The notes: a model not told the origin generated them from the letters alone. A stretch of DNA of 64,000 nucleotides from Vallitalea okinawensis (GCF_002964605.1 NZ_PQDH01000001.1:1-64000); one strand, 5' to 3'; positions 16,260 to 24,850 are shown, numbered from the stretch's first letter. Program-made: numbers and translations.

Positions 16260-18113
16260 TCACTCAGTTAATAAATAATATTGCATAGTTTTATATTCTA
16301 CCAACTTCTCTTCTAGCTCTTTAGATAGGCTGTCTGTATAGCCTAATGATGTTTTAAAATGATTATTAGGAGTCATTATTGGTAATTCATTGCATAATTT
16401 ATTAGAATACTCAAATACAGGTGATAAATTTTCAAATTCCATAAGCTCTAAGAGTAAGCCACCTAAGTAATTAGCATTTATTACCGCACCATTAAATAAA
16501 TCAATATTGTCTGCATTTGCTTGTAAATTAAAAATCTCTTTACAGGCTTTATTTTGCCATATTAAAAATGGAACCTTATTCATATTAAGTCTTTCCTCAA
16601 TTGTACCATAAGTTTTCATAGGGTAGCCTAATTTTTGATACAACTCAACTCCTCCACCAAAAGAAGGTAAGTGATCTCCAAAGTACATTATTACAACAGG
16701 CTCATTGCTAATCTCTAGATTATCTGTAAGACGTCTTAATTCTAAATCAGCGTCTTTTAACCCTTCAAAATAATTGGATATCATATTTATTTCCTCTTCA
16801 GTAAGTAGCTTGTCTGTACTAAAATTTTGAGTTATTCCATTGTACTTGTTCTTATAAGCATAGTGATTTTGTAAGGTTACACAATGTATAAATATGGGGC
16901 TATGCGAATTTACTTGATGCTCTCTAAATGTATCAAGCACTTTATCTATTGTGACTTTTTCAGAAATATAATTACCTTTTACAGCATCTTGATTAAAATA
17001 TGCACTATGAATAAATTCATCAAAACCTAAGTGTTTATACACATTCTGTCTATTATAAAACCATGAATATCCTGGATGTATTGCTATTGTCTTATAACCA
17101 TTTTTTTTAAAAGTGTTTACAAGAGAATCTATTGGTTTTCTTATATACCAAAAAGAAGACGCATTTTCATTGATATATTTTGTACATAAGCCTGTCAAAA
17201 CATCAAATTCAGTATTAGCTGTTCCTCCTCCAAAATTAGGTGTAATAATATAACCGCTTAAGCTATCTTGTTTTAGTTTCTCAAAATTCATAAGTGGATA
17301 AGTATATCCTTCAAAACTAAGATTCTTATTGTTACATATATCGGAAAAGGCTTCTCCCATAATTAAGATAACATTAATCTCGCTTGTATTAGCTTTGTTT
17401 TCAATGTCATTGTAATCCTTTAATAACGTTTCAGCCTTATCCAAACTATACCCTTCGGGTTTTTCTATCTTATTTGAGTTAATAAAATACCAAAAACAAT
17501 AGATAAAACCTTTTGAATTATAATGATCCACTTGAAAGCAATCCGTTCCCTTAATATATAGACTGGAATATAATTGTTTATCGCTATAAACTGTTTGATT
17601 AAGCATAATAACACATAACACAGTAATAATGACACCACTAATACGAATATATAATTTAAATTTATATGTCCTAATCCGTAATACCAAAAAACTGGATAGT
17701 ACTATGCCAATAATTACTATCATATATTCAAAATCCCTACTAAACTCAAAGATTTTAATAGACTTAATACTTTCTTTATATAGATTTATGTCTGCAGGTA
17801 AAAAAGGTTCTTGTCTTATAAGAATTTTATACCTATTAATTGTTGATAAAATTGTAATAATCCATGATGTACTCAGAATGGAAATGCTTATGTTTCCGAA
17901 TAGAAAAAAAATAATTAATGCACCCAAGAAAATAGGCAAAAAGTTGTAAAGAATTATGATAGGATTTTTCTTTATACACTCTAAACATTCTACTATAGTA
18001 TTGGGCTGTAATATAAATACAGTACAAGTAACAACCAAAGAAACTAAAAATATAGTTATTAGTGATATATATATTGTAAACTTAAATTGTTTTTTACCTA
18101 CACCTCTTGTCAT
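16260..18113 (-). CDS. LtaS-like phosphoglycerol transferase (sulfatase fold)
   Basis: 617 aa. Five or so transmembrane helices (about 10-175) are followed by an extracellular alkaline-phosphatase-superfamily domain (about 245-560). Family residues visible: metal-ligand E in LIMGEAFSD, catalytic Thr in GGGTANTEFD, W and R in SWFYNRQNVYKHLGF, H in QNHYAY, and DH in YFGDHLPSFG. Relatives move glycerol phosphate from phosphatidylglycerol to lipoteichoic acid or glycans (LtaS, MdoB). The exact acceptor is not predictable. Monocistronic. Confidence 0.85.
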   Translation of the reverse strand: MTRGVGKKQFKFTIYISLITIFLVSLVVTCTVFILQPNTIVECLECIKKNPIIILYNFLPIFLGALIIFFLFGNISISILSTSWIITILSTINRYKILIRQEPFLPADINLYKESIKSIKIFEFSRDFEYMIVIIGIVLSSFLVLRIRTYKFKLYIRISGVIITVLCVIMLNQTVYSDKQLYSSLYIKGTDCFQVDHYNSKGFIYCFWYFINSNKIEKPEGYSLDKAETLLKDYNDIENKANTSEINVILIMGEAFSDICNNKNLSFEGYTYPLMNFEKLKQDSLSGYIITPNFGGGTANTEFDVLTGLCTKYINENASSFWYIRKPIDSLVNTFKKNGYKTIAIHPGYSWFYNRQNVYKHLGFDEFIHSAYFNQDAVKGNYISEKVTIDKVLDTFREHQVNSHSPIFIHCVTLQNHYAYKNKYNGITQNFSTDKLLTEEEINMISNYFEGLKDADLELRRLTDNLEISNEPVVIMYFGDHLPSFGGGVELYQKLGYPMKTYGTIEERLNMNKVPFLIWQNKACKEIFNLQANADNIDLFNGAVINANYLGGLLLELMEFENLSPVFEYSNKLCNELPIMTPNNHFKTSLGYTDSLSKELEEKLVEYKTMQYYLLTE

Positions 18114-18348
18114 TTAAAGCCTCGTTTCAGTTATTTTTTCTCAAGTAAATAAAATGATTTACCAGCTCTATCGATATTCTGTAGTTTTATTTTACTCAAA
18201 TGTACTTAATTTTACCCACGGCATTATAATCTAGGTGTTTTTAAGCAAGATAACTATCAATCATTTGTATAAGGTAAACTACTCTTTTGCTACATTCGAA
18301 ATATGTATTATCTTTAAATAAAGTTGATACATATTATGTATTGCTTTT

Positions 18349-18390
18349 AACCCCTTGAGAATGTTCGTCAATCGATTCTCAAGGGGTTAC
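18349..18390. repeat. Perfect 14-bp inverted repeat
   Basis: AACCCCTTGAGAAT and ATTCTCAAGGGGTT separated by 12 bases. Neither side has a T-run, so it is not a standard terminator. It lies 30 bp past the end of the decayed lipoprotein gene and may stop or stabilise its transcript. Confidence 0.65.
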
Positions 18391-18419
18391 TAATAAGCCA
18401 TTGCATATAATCTAATTCT

Positions 18420-18765
18420 TTAATCTCTATAAGCAGTTCCTACAATTTGATTACTTTCAATATCAACTAATTTTTGTATATTCCCGATTGTAGGCTCGTT
18501 TTCTGATTCAAATGTAACCAGATATACCTCTTTACCATCAAGGTTTTCCTCATCAAGTGAAAATTGATTTGAATCTTTATCAGCTGTAATTTTTTCTATC
18601 GTACCATCCTTCCAATCACCGATTATTTCATTCCGCTCTCCTTCTGAAAGTTGTTCCCATACAATTTCTCTAACGTCTTTATCTGTAGTAGTTGTATTAC
18701 CCTCACATCCTATTAGTAAGTTAAAAACTAATACTACTAATATTAAAGGTAAAAGCTTTATCCAT
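18420..18765 (-). pseudogene. Lipoprotein gene with a frameshift at its start codon
   Basis: The minus strand encodes about 114 open codons: hydrophobic KLLPLILVVLVFNLL, lipobox IGC, then a soluble domain (TDKDVREIVWEQLS ... VDIESNQIVGTAYRD). There is no usable start in that frame, only an upstream TAA. The ATG correctly placed after GGAGTGAAG is one base out of frame (ATGGATAAAG), so a single extra G after the start would explain the break. It is either a fresh pseudogene, a sequencing error or an unusual start. Confidence 0.6.
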
Positions 18766-18827
18766 TTTTAAATCTTCACTCCATATCTATCGTATTTATT
18801 ACTTATTCTATCCAGTTGTTTACAGTA

Positions 18828-18943
18828 TTATTGATACAGTGACGTACTAAATCTATCTTTAGTACATAACTTTCCAAGGCCAATATCAATACAAATCTTA
18901 GCCATTAAATTAATTTTGCTATTCTCTTTAGAAATTCACTCAT
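18828..18943 (-). pseudogene. Stubs after XhlA-like gene, including amidase-like start
   Basis: After AGAGGAGAG a 12-codon frame (MSEFLKRIAKLI) ends at TAATG, and a second frame begins there with MAKICIDIGLGKLC and stops after 25 codons. KICIDIG at a start is the hallmark opening of Amidase_3 N-acetylmuramoyl-L-alanine amidases (usually followed by HGG). I read this as the beginning of a lost phage endolysin next to the XhlA-like gene. Confidence 0.45.
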
Positions 18944-18958
18944 ATAGAACTCTCCTCT

Positions 18959-19252
18959 CTAATTTAAAACCCCTGCTACCATAACTGTAGCAAGGGCTGA
19001 AACTACTGCTGAAATAAATCCAGTTACGATAAGATCCCACCGTTTAGCTGGTTTTCCTTTCAAATCAAGTACATCTTTTTTGATTTCCTTTAACTCTTGT
19101 GTAGTTTGCTCCATCTGCTGAGCAATCAATTTTGTTGTAGTAACCATTTCATAGAGTAGCTTGTTGTCATCTTCTAGTTTGTCGATTCTATGATTATTGT
19201 TTTTACATCTCTGTTCATTTTCCTTTATTTGCTCTATAAATCTCTCTTCCAT
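18959..19252 (-). CDS. XhlA-like phage lysis accessory protein
   Basis: 97 aa. A long coiled coil (about 1-65, heptads such as IDKLEDDNKLLYEMV) is followed by a basic KPAKRWD and a C-terminal transmembrane helix (about 73-95). This is the layout of XhlA/hemolysin-XhlA proteins, which sit beside holin and amidase in phage and PBSX-like lysis cassettes. RBS AGAGGAG. The neighbouring amidase is reduced to a stub. Confidence 0.7.
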   Translation of the reverse strand: MEERFIEQIKENEQRCKNNNHRIDKLEDDNKLLYEMVTTTKLIAQQMEQTTQELKEIKKDVLDLKGKPAKRWDLIVTGFISAVVSALATVMVAGVLN

Positions 19253-19271
19253 AGGCTACTCCTCTCTATGT

Positions 19272-19307
19272 AAAAATAACACTTATCTATTTCAGATAAG
19301 TGTTATT
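19272..19307 (-). terminator. Terminator overlapping 3' end of 51-aa gene
   Basis: Fourteen-base arms AATAACACTTATCT / AGATAAGTGTTATT with a T-run on the minus strand. It includes the stop codon of the upstream ORF. Confidence 0.8.
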
Positions 19308-19442
19308 TTCTAGGAAAGCAATCTTGTTTTCTGTTAAAAGCTCATACTGCTCGTTTGTAATAATCCCCTTTTTCTTTAATTCTTCTACATAATTAATAAA
19401 ATCTTTTGTCATTTGTTTTAAGGATTCAACATCATACGGCAT
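19287..19442 (-). CDS. 51-aa SHOCT-like small protein
   Basis: Start ATG after AAAAGGAG. The sequence (VEELKKKGIITNEQYELL) resembles a SHOCT-type helical hairpin: a polar helix, a GIIT turn and a second helix. It lies between the 60-aa gene and the XhlA-like gene in the phage-like cassette and is ended by a strong terminator. Confidence 0.6.
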   Translation of the reverse strand: MPYDVESLKQMTKDFINYVEELKKKGIITNEQYELLTENKIAFLENNTYLK

Positions 19443-19559
19443 AATAGTTCTCCTTTTATTTTATTAATTATGTATAATTATACCATATTAAGTTGAATTG
19501 TACAATTTTATCTTTCCACTTGTCAAATCACTTTATCACTTCATTAAATGTACTTTTAC

Positions 19560-19742
19560 TTACTCTATAAAGTAATCTGGTTTCTTGCTAATAACAACAC
19601 CTTGAGCATCTGTTACTTCAACATATAATTCATCTATCTTTGTGTTAGCCTCATCAACTGTTAGTAATTCTACTTGAGGATTTAACGCGCCTACTGCTGG
19701 GATTACATCAACTAAATTATCTTTAATATAAGCTATTGTCAT
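19560..19742 (-). CDS. Small 60-aa protein in phage-like cassette
   Basis: The ATG start (MTIAYIKDNLVDVIPAVGAL) lies eight bases after GAGGAG; a GTG nine bases upstream would overlap the binding site. It is acidic, with YVEVTDAQGVVISKKPDYF near the end. Small beta-rich proteins of this size commonly precede XhlA/amidase cassettes in Clostridia, but I cannot assign a family. Confidence 0.55.
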   Translation of the reverse strand: MTIAYIKDNLVDVIPAVGALNPQVELLTVDEANTKIDELYVEVTDAQGVVISKKPDYFIE

Positions 19743-19758
19743 ATTATCCACTCCTCTA

Positions 19759-20157
19759 TTATATTTTCTTATAATTTATATCCCCGTTGTAATCCTTTAA
19801 CTCCTCTTTAAGTCTGGAAGGTATGAATATCTCTCGATACTTATTCCCCTTTCCTTTAATCACACATTTATCTTGCAATACATGTTGTGGTTCTATCTGC
19901 AAGAACTCTGATACTCTAGCACCTGTATGGTACAGAGTCTTAAACATTAAGTACGCTCTTTGATCTTTATGTAATTGAGTTCTATTAAGCATCCTCTCAT
20001 ACTCTCTGTACTCTAACAGATTCTCCAAATAGTATTGTTCTTGTACCTTTAATAGCTTTATCTCAGCAACTATCTTGTCATTATACTTTGGATTATTATT
20101 GATGAAGATAATGAAACGATTGATACTAGTAAGTTTCTGATTAATCGACTTAGGCAC
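19759..20157 (-). pseudogene. Truncated XerD-like recombinase (second family)
   Basis: About 132 codons cover the end of the SAM-like domain (KLTSINRFIIFINN) and the first part of the catalytic domain including the first Arg (HTGARVSEFLQIEP) and the Lys region (IKGKGNKYREIFIP). The H-x-x-R, H and Tyr parts are missing because the frame ends with a stop. The reading frame is also open upstream of the GTG only as far as a stop, so the N-terminus is lost as well. It is a dead gene fragment, unrelated to the integrase pieces at 23.7 and 29.4 kb. Confidence 0.75.
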
Positions 20158-20212
20158 TAATGGTCTACCAGTTAGTTACTATTTGAACATATGATATTTA
20201 AAGTAATCAAGC

Positions 20213-20231
20213 AGCATAAACTGTTTATGCT
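20213..20231. repeat. Perfect 9-1-9 palindrome
   Basis: AGCATAAAC T GTTTATGCT, about 20 bp before the shared YVTN promoter motif. Possible operator for YVTN gene 2. It is not repeated before YVTN gene 3. Confidence 0.45.
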
Positions 20232-20247
20232 AAATAAAGGTAATGAA

Positions 20248-20281
20248 ACGCTTGTACAAATATTTGAATACAATATAGTAA
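20248..20281 (+). promoter_or_regulatory. Shared GCTTGTAC...GAATACAATATAGTAA motif (YVTN gene 2)
   Basis: AACGCTTGTACAAATATTTG then AATACAATATAGTAA. It aligns without gaps to the region before YVTN gene 3 and, with an 8-bp spacer difference, to the 54-aa gene. Confidence 0.55.
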
Positions 20282-20313
20282 CAAGCAAATTTTAGTATGA
20301 AAGGTGTGTTATT

Positions 20314-21288
20314 ATGTCATTTCAATCCTTTGCATATATTACAAATCAAAACGATAGCAATTTATCAGTTATACGTGTATCGGATAATATGGTCATTAAC
20401 ACTGTACCTGTTGGTAATGCTCCTGGTGGAATAGCAATAACTCCAAATGGTCAGTTTGCATATGTTGTAAATCAAAACGGTAACAATGTATCAGTTATAC
20501 GGTTATCGGATAATATGATTGTCCAGACCATAACTGTGGGAACTTTCCCTTTTGGATTAGCAATAACACCTAATGGGCAGTTTGTATATGTTACAAATAG
20601 ATCAGATGACACTGTATCAGTAATCCAAGTATCCACCAATATGGTGGTAGCGACTATATCTGTTGGAGATCTCCCTACAGAAGTAGCAATAACTCCCAAT
20701 GGACAGTTTGCATATGTCACTAATGCTTTTACTAATGATGTATCAGTAATACGATTATCCGATAATATGGTCATTCTGACTGTACCTGTTGGAACCATCC
20801 CTCTTGGAATAGGGATAACTCCTAATGGACAGTTCGCATATGTTGTGAATCGATCGAACGATACAGTGTCAGTAATACGTTTATCAGATAATATGGTCAT
20901 TCTGACTGTACCTGTTGGTGATGGACCAACTGACGTTGCAATAACTCCCAATGGTCAGTTTGCGTACGTAACTAATTCTTTTGACAACACTGTATCAGTA
21001 ATACGTTTATCAGATAATATGGTCGTTCAGACCATAACTGTGGGAACTTTCCCTTTTGGAATAGCAATAACTCCTAACGGACAATTTGCATACGTTGCTA
21101 ATTCGAGCTCTGATAATGTATCTGTAATACGTTTATCAGATAATATGGTCATTCAGACTGTACCTGTTGGTGATGCTCCATTAGATATCGCAATTACTCC
21201 ACTGCCAGCTCCTATAACTAATCCCTCTTTCGTTAAAGTAACAGTATCTAATATTGAGTTAACTGCCATTGTTCGTGATATCAACTAA
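20314..21288 (+). CDS. YVTN-type seven-bladed beta-propeller protein (2)
   Basis: 324 aa. Seven repeats of exactly 42 residues (for example FAYVTN, VSVIRLSDNMV, TVPVG, IAITPNGQ) predict a closed seven-blade propeller. There is no signal peptide. The 20-residue tail after the last blade (KVTVSNIELTAIVRDIN) is identical to that of the next gene and similar to the one at 11.2 kb. The 126-bp DNA repeats are nearly identical and prone to recombination. RBS GAAAGGTG. Possible spore-coat or scaffold role; inference only. Confidence 0.82.
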   Translation: MSFQSFAYITNQNDSNLSVIRVSDNMVINTVPVGNAPGGIAITPNGQFAYVVNQNGNNVSVIRLSDNMIVQTITVGTFPFGLAITPNGQFVYVTNRSDDTVSVIQVSTNMVVATISVGDLPTEVAITPNGQFAYVTNAFTNDVSVIRLSDNMVILTVPVGTIPLGIGITPNGQFAYVVNRSNDTVSVIRLSDNMVILTVPVGDGPTDVAITPNGQFAYVTNSFDNTVSVIRLSDNMVVQTITVGTFPFGIAITPNGQFAYVANSSSDNVSVIRLSDNMVIQTVPVGDAPLDIAITPLPAPITNPSFVKVTVSNIELTAIVRDIN

Positions 21289-21294
21289 GTTGCT

Positions 21295-21340
21295 TATACA
21301 GGTAGTACATTGCAAAGTTTTAGTAATATACTACTTGTAT
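21295..21340 (+). ncRNA. Conserved 3' hairpin after YVTN gene 2
   Basis: TATACAGGTAGTA ... TACTACTTGTAT, 6 bp past the stop. An almost identical element follows YVTN gene 3 (22630-22675). The two copies differ at paired positions in a way that keeps pairing through G-U wobble, which suggests a folded RNA. No T-run, so it is not a simple terminator. Confidence 0.5.
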
Positions 21341-21584
21341 AATTGATTCTTAATCTATTATAAAGAATCATTCTATCCTTAAAATCTGCCCCACATTCTT
21401 CTACTGGTAAATCTAGTTTACATTCTTTATTGATTTGCTCTAGCATGTTTAACAGTATTTCTTTAATTTACACTCCTCCTTATCTAAACTGAACTTATAT
21501 TAATATTTAGTTTCATAACATATTCCTTGTCTTGTATATAATCAACATTCTATCTCTTATTATTTCTTCTATACAATGTAAAAT

Positions 21585-21619
21585 AACGCTTGTACTAATT
21601 ATTGAATATAATATAGTAA
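21585..21619 (+). promoter_or_regulatory. Shared GCTTGTAC...GAATATAATATAGTAA motif (YVTN gene 3)
   Basis: AACGCTTGTACTAATTATTG then AATATAATATAGTAA, about 27 bp before the start codon at 21646. Confidence 0.55.
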
Positions 21620-21645
21620 GTGTATTTTTCAAGAAAGGAGTAATC

Positions 21646-22623
21646 ATGTCAAACCAACTTTTTGCTTATGTTGCAAATAGAAATGATAACGATGTATCAG
21701 TTATACGATTATCTGACAACTCAGTAGTTGATACAATTACCGTTGGTAATTTTCCCGAAGGAATAGCAATAACTCCCAATAATGAATTTGCGTATGTTGT
21801 TAATCGACTTGGCGGCACAGTATCAGTAATACGGATATCTGATAATACCGTAGTTGATACAGTCACTGTTGGAAATTCTCCTTTAAGGGTAGCAATAACT
21901 CCTAATGGACAGTTTGCTTACGTTACTAATTTAAACGATGGTACTGTATCAGTAATACGGATATCTGATAATACTGTAGTTGATACTGTTACTGTTGGAA
22001 ATGGTCCTAGTGGAGTAGCAATAACTCCTAATGGACAGTTTGCTTATGTTACTAATTTGGCAGATGATACTGTATCAGTGATACGATTATCTGATAATAC
22101 CGTAGTTGATACTATCACTGTTGGAGATGGTCCTACTGAGGTAGCAATAACTCCTAATGGACAGTTTGCTTATGTTTCAAATGTAGCAGATGATACTGTA
22201 TCAGTGATACGATTATCTGATAATACCGTGATTGATACCATAAATGTTGGAGATCAACCCGTTGGTATTGCAATAACTCCTAATGGACAGTTTGTTTATG
22301 TTACAAATTCTAATGATGATACTGTATCAGTAATACGAATATCAGATAATACGGTAGTTGCTACTATCACTGTTGGAGACCAACCCTTTGGAATTGCAAT
22401 AACTCCTAATGGACAGTTTGCATATGTTACTAATTTTAATGATGATACTGTATCAGTAATACAAACATCAGATAATACGGTAGTTGATACTATCACTGTT
22501 GGAGATCAACCCCTTGGAATTGCAATAACTCCAATAATTCAACCAATAGTTATACCTTTACCTATACTTAAGGTAACAGTATCTAATATAGAGTTAACTG
22601 CCATTGTTCGTGATATCAACTAA
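21646..22623 (+). CDS. YVTN-type seven-bladed beta-propeller protein (3)
   Basis: 325 aa from the ATG after AAGAAAGGAG; the longer upstream frame is not coding. Seven 42-residue blades with DDTVSVIRLSDNTVVDTI-type repeats and the same tail VSNIELTAIVRDIN as gene 2. It is clearly a tandem paralogue of gene 2: promoter motif, blade count, tail and 3' hairpin are all conserved. No signal peptide, transmembrane segment or enzyme motif. Confidence 0.82.
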   Translation: MSNQLFAYVANRNDNDVSVIRLSDNSVVDTITVGNFPEGIAITPNNEFAYVVNRLGGTVSVIRISDNTVVDTVTVGNSPLRVAITPNGQFAYVTNLNDGTVSVIRISDNTVVDTVTVGNGPSGVAITPNGQFAYVTNLADDTVSVIRLSDNTVVDTITVGDGPTEVAITPNGQFAYVSNVADDTVSVIRLSDNTVIDTINVGDQPVGIAITPNGQFVYVTNSNDDTVSVIRISDNTVVATITVGDQPFGIAITPNGQFAYVTNFNDDTVSVIQTSDNTVVDTITVGDQPLGIAITPIIQPIVIPLPILKVTVSNIELTAIVRDIN

Positions 22624-22629
22624 GTAACT

Positions 22630-22675
22630 TATACAGGTAGTGCATTGCAAAGTTTTAGTAATATGCTACTTGTAT
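22630..22675 (+). ncRNA. Conserved 3' hairpin after YVTN gene 3
   Basis: ATACAGGTAGTG ... TGCTACTTGTAT. It is the second copy of the element at 21295-21340, in the same position relative to the stop. Confidence 0.5.
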
Positions 22676-22884
22676 ATTTCATTCTTAATCTATTATTAAA
22701 AATCATTCTCCAACTTCTTTAAACACAATTTTATCGACTATACCTTAATCATTTAAATCTGTATTGATGCTTTGTTACTTACAATCTTATTTTTAGTAAT
22801 CACACAGCCCCACTAACAATTACCATTGCTCAATTATCAGAATCATTCTATACTCTTTATAGTTAAACTTTATGGAGGTATCGA

Positions 22885-23133
22885 ATGGAACTGATTTTTA
22901 AATTTGCAATAATGATGATAACTGTATATCTGCTAGAAAAATTAAATGAACGATATCCATTCAAAAATAAAATATTCCCTCGCTCAAAAGTCATTCGCTT
23001 TATTGCAGTTATAACTACATATATGCTTTTAGATTTTCACCTAATTAATAAAATAATGATTGAATGGATTTATATAATTGTTGATTCCATTCTGTTTGTA
23101 TTTGGTTTCTTTATAATCCTAGACACAGAGTAA
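22885..23133 (+). CDS. Small membrane protein, unknown
   Basis: 82 aa with RBS TGGAGG. Three hydrophobic segments (about 3-17, 33-48, 56-78) and a basic loop (NERYPFKNKIFPRSK). No family recognised. Downstream lies the broken membrane gene at 23208. Confidence 0.55.
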   Translation: MELIFKFAIMMITVYLLEKLNERYPFKNKIFPRSKVIRFIAVITTYMLLDFHLINKIMIEWIYIIVDSILFVFGFFIILDTE

Positions 23134-23207
23134 TTTATGATTTAGTTCTCTTCCACCCTTTTGAAAATGATGATATAATTAGTTATCTATACAAGGGTGA
23201 TTACAAA

Positions 23208-23616
23208 TGAAAACATTTTTAAAATTATTTTGTATTTATTAAATGTTGTTGTGTTCAACTATTGCATCTTTGTTCTGCCAAAATTTAATACTTTTATAAC
23301 AGTTCTTGTTTTTTTCTAAGCATATATTAGAAAAGATGATGAAACCGAAGAACTGGATAGACATATCTTTTATGTCATACTAGGAATTTGGTATATTTCT
23401 GCTCTTATTTATTATATACCTAAAGTAAGATTTAACCACTGCTTCTCAATCCTCAGTTATGTTAATATCACTAGAGGTGATTTCATGCGTACATTAATCA
23501 GTTTACTTATTGCAATAAGATGTTTATTTATAGAACAGTACTTATTAAGCGCAAGTTTCTTTATTTTATCTTTAATAGCATATATAAACCGAAAAGAGAG
23601 AAACATATTTTTTTGA
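23208..23616 (+). pseudogene. Broken small membrane protein gene
   Basis: The ATG frame stops after 11 codons, but the next frame continues with LYLLNVVVFNYCIFVLPK ... TFITVLVFF, hits one in-frame TAA at 23317-23319, and then reads through IRKDDETEELDRHIFYVILG to ...YINRKERNIFF with no further stop. One frameshift and one nonsense change (TTA to TAA would do) would restore a gene of about 130 codons with four hydrophobic segments. The last 43 codons (23485-23616) have an ATG with AGAGGTGA upstream and might still be made. Confidence 0.55.
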
Positions 23617-23720
23617 AGCAATTTTTTGGATCAGTATTGTTATTGTTCCAACATTGCTTGCGTTTCAAATACTTTTACCATTTTTGTAATTAAACTAATA
23701 TTTAGTTACCGATTACCTAA

Positions 23721-23978
23721 CCAGTAGTTCGTAAAGACAAGAAAATCCCTTCTATAAACGTTATGAAAGAGATTCTTGGAGATGTTAAAAAGAATAGACC
23801 TAACGCTTATCTAGTGTGCCTATTTCTTGCCTATACAGGTGCGAGACGAGGTGAAGCATGCGGCTTACAAGAAGATAGCATTTCATTAGACGACAGAATG
23901 GTAATTATTCAAGATAATTATGTCCGTGCTAACAATGAATTAATATTAAAACCCTATACTAAAAATACACAATTGTAA
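23721..23978 (+). pseudogene. Integrase middle fragment (copy 2)
   Basis: About 85 codons of a Tn916/phage-type integrase: YLVCLFLAYTGARRGEACGL with the first catalytic Arg, then DDRMVIIQDNYVRANNELIL and KPYTKNTQ. From TACAAGAAG onward it matches the pseudogene at 29.4 kb at nearly every base, then breaks off after ACACAA. There is no N-terminal domain and no H-x-x-R or Tyr region. Confidence 0.8.
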
Positions 23979-24165
23979 TTTTATTCCAAATATTAGCGTT
24001 AACTGATCACTCCTTAACTATTATTTTAAACCTTATTACTCATCATTACAAGAACATACATTCGCTTTTATTATTTTTGTCAGAAATGCACGAAACACAC
24101 TTTTGGTTTTTATTAATTTTCTATACTATTTTTGAGAACAATAAAATTTGAACCTATAAAAACAT
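23979..24165. other. Intergenic, nothing recognised
   Basis: AT-rich sequence between the integrase fragment and the terminator of the decayed nuclease gene. No open frame or repeat worth naming. Confidence 0.4.
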
Positions 24166-24205
24166 AAAAAAAGCCTTGTTGCTTTTCTAATGTACACAAC
24201 AAGGC
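24166..24205 (-). terminator. Terminator of decayed nuclease/LTD gene
   Basis: GCCTTGTTG / CAACAAGGC, then seven T on the minus strand. Confidence 0.8.
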
Positions 24206-24258
24206 ATATACCTGCAAACAGCACTTTATTCAAACTGAATTTTTAACCTAAAAACATG

Positions 24259-24850
24259 TTAATCGTTGTACCTATCTACGAGTTCACCTTTAGCATTATA
24301 AAGCTCTGCTGGATCACTTCGCTATTATTCCATGTACCTCTACCCTCAAGCCAATGAAAGTCTACATCTGGGTTCTTTGCAGAATCTCCTACTTTTACAG
24401 TTGAATTAGATTCCAAAATAAATTTAGAAAATGTAAAGGTTTGTCCACCTTTTACTGATAAGATTGTCCATCCTGAGAGATTAACTGGATCTGAACCCGA
24501 ATTCTTAAGTATAATATACTCGTCCTTCTTATCAAGTTCAATTATTTCAATTATCTGTAGCCTCTTCCTTGACTACATTAACCTCATAGGGATTTACATT
24601 GTCAAACTCATCAATAATAACATTTCCATTAATAGTGTATGTGAAGCTATAGTGGCTAAGTATTTGTGTAGTTGTAATTGGATAAGTAATTTCAGCAAGA
24701 AAATATGTACATCCACCAGCATCCCTTATTACTTTTTCCATATATGCTTGATCACCATGCCTATTGAGCGTACTGTCTTGCGGTGTTATATTATATGCAT
24801 TTGCGACACCTCCAAGAGAATCGGCAATTATATTTATGTCAAGAAAAACC
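24259..24850 (-). pseudogene. Decayed DNA/RNA non-specific endonuclease with lamin-tail domain
   Basis: Read on the minus strand in three frames. The first segment (IIADSLGGVANAYNITPQDS, LNRHGDQAYMEKVIRDAGG, FTYTINGNVIIDEFDNVNP) matches the core of NUC1-like extracellular nucleases. After a frameshift near 24547 a lamin-tail domain follows (EYIILKNSGSDPVNLSGWTI ... VKGGQTFTF). A second shift near 24310 precedes AELYNAKGELVDRYND and the stop. The N-terminal part with signal peptide is missing. A secreted nuclease in life; certainly dead now. Confidence 0.75.

Noticed and set aside
20472..20951. 159-codon minus-strand frame inside YVTN gene 2
   Set aside because: Shadow of the repetitive propeller gene; periodic stop-free frame caused by the 126-bp repeats. 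The same holds for minus frames at 21666 and 22296.
11214..22623. YVTN repeats as a CRISPR-like array
   Set aside because: The 126-bp periodicity lies in protein-coding frame with 42-residue repeats and no spacers.
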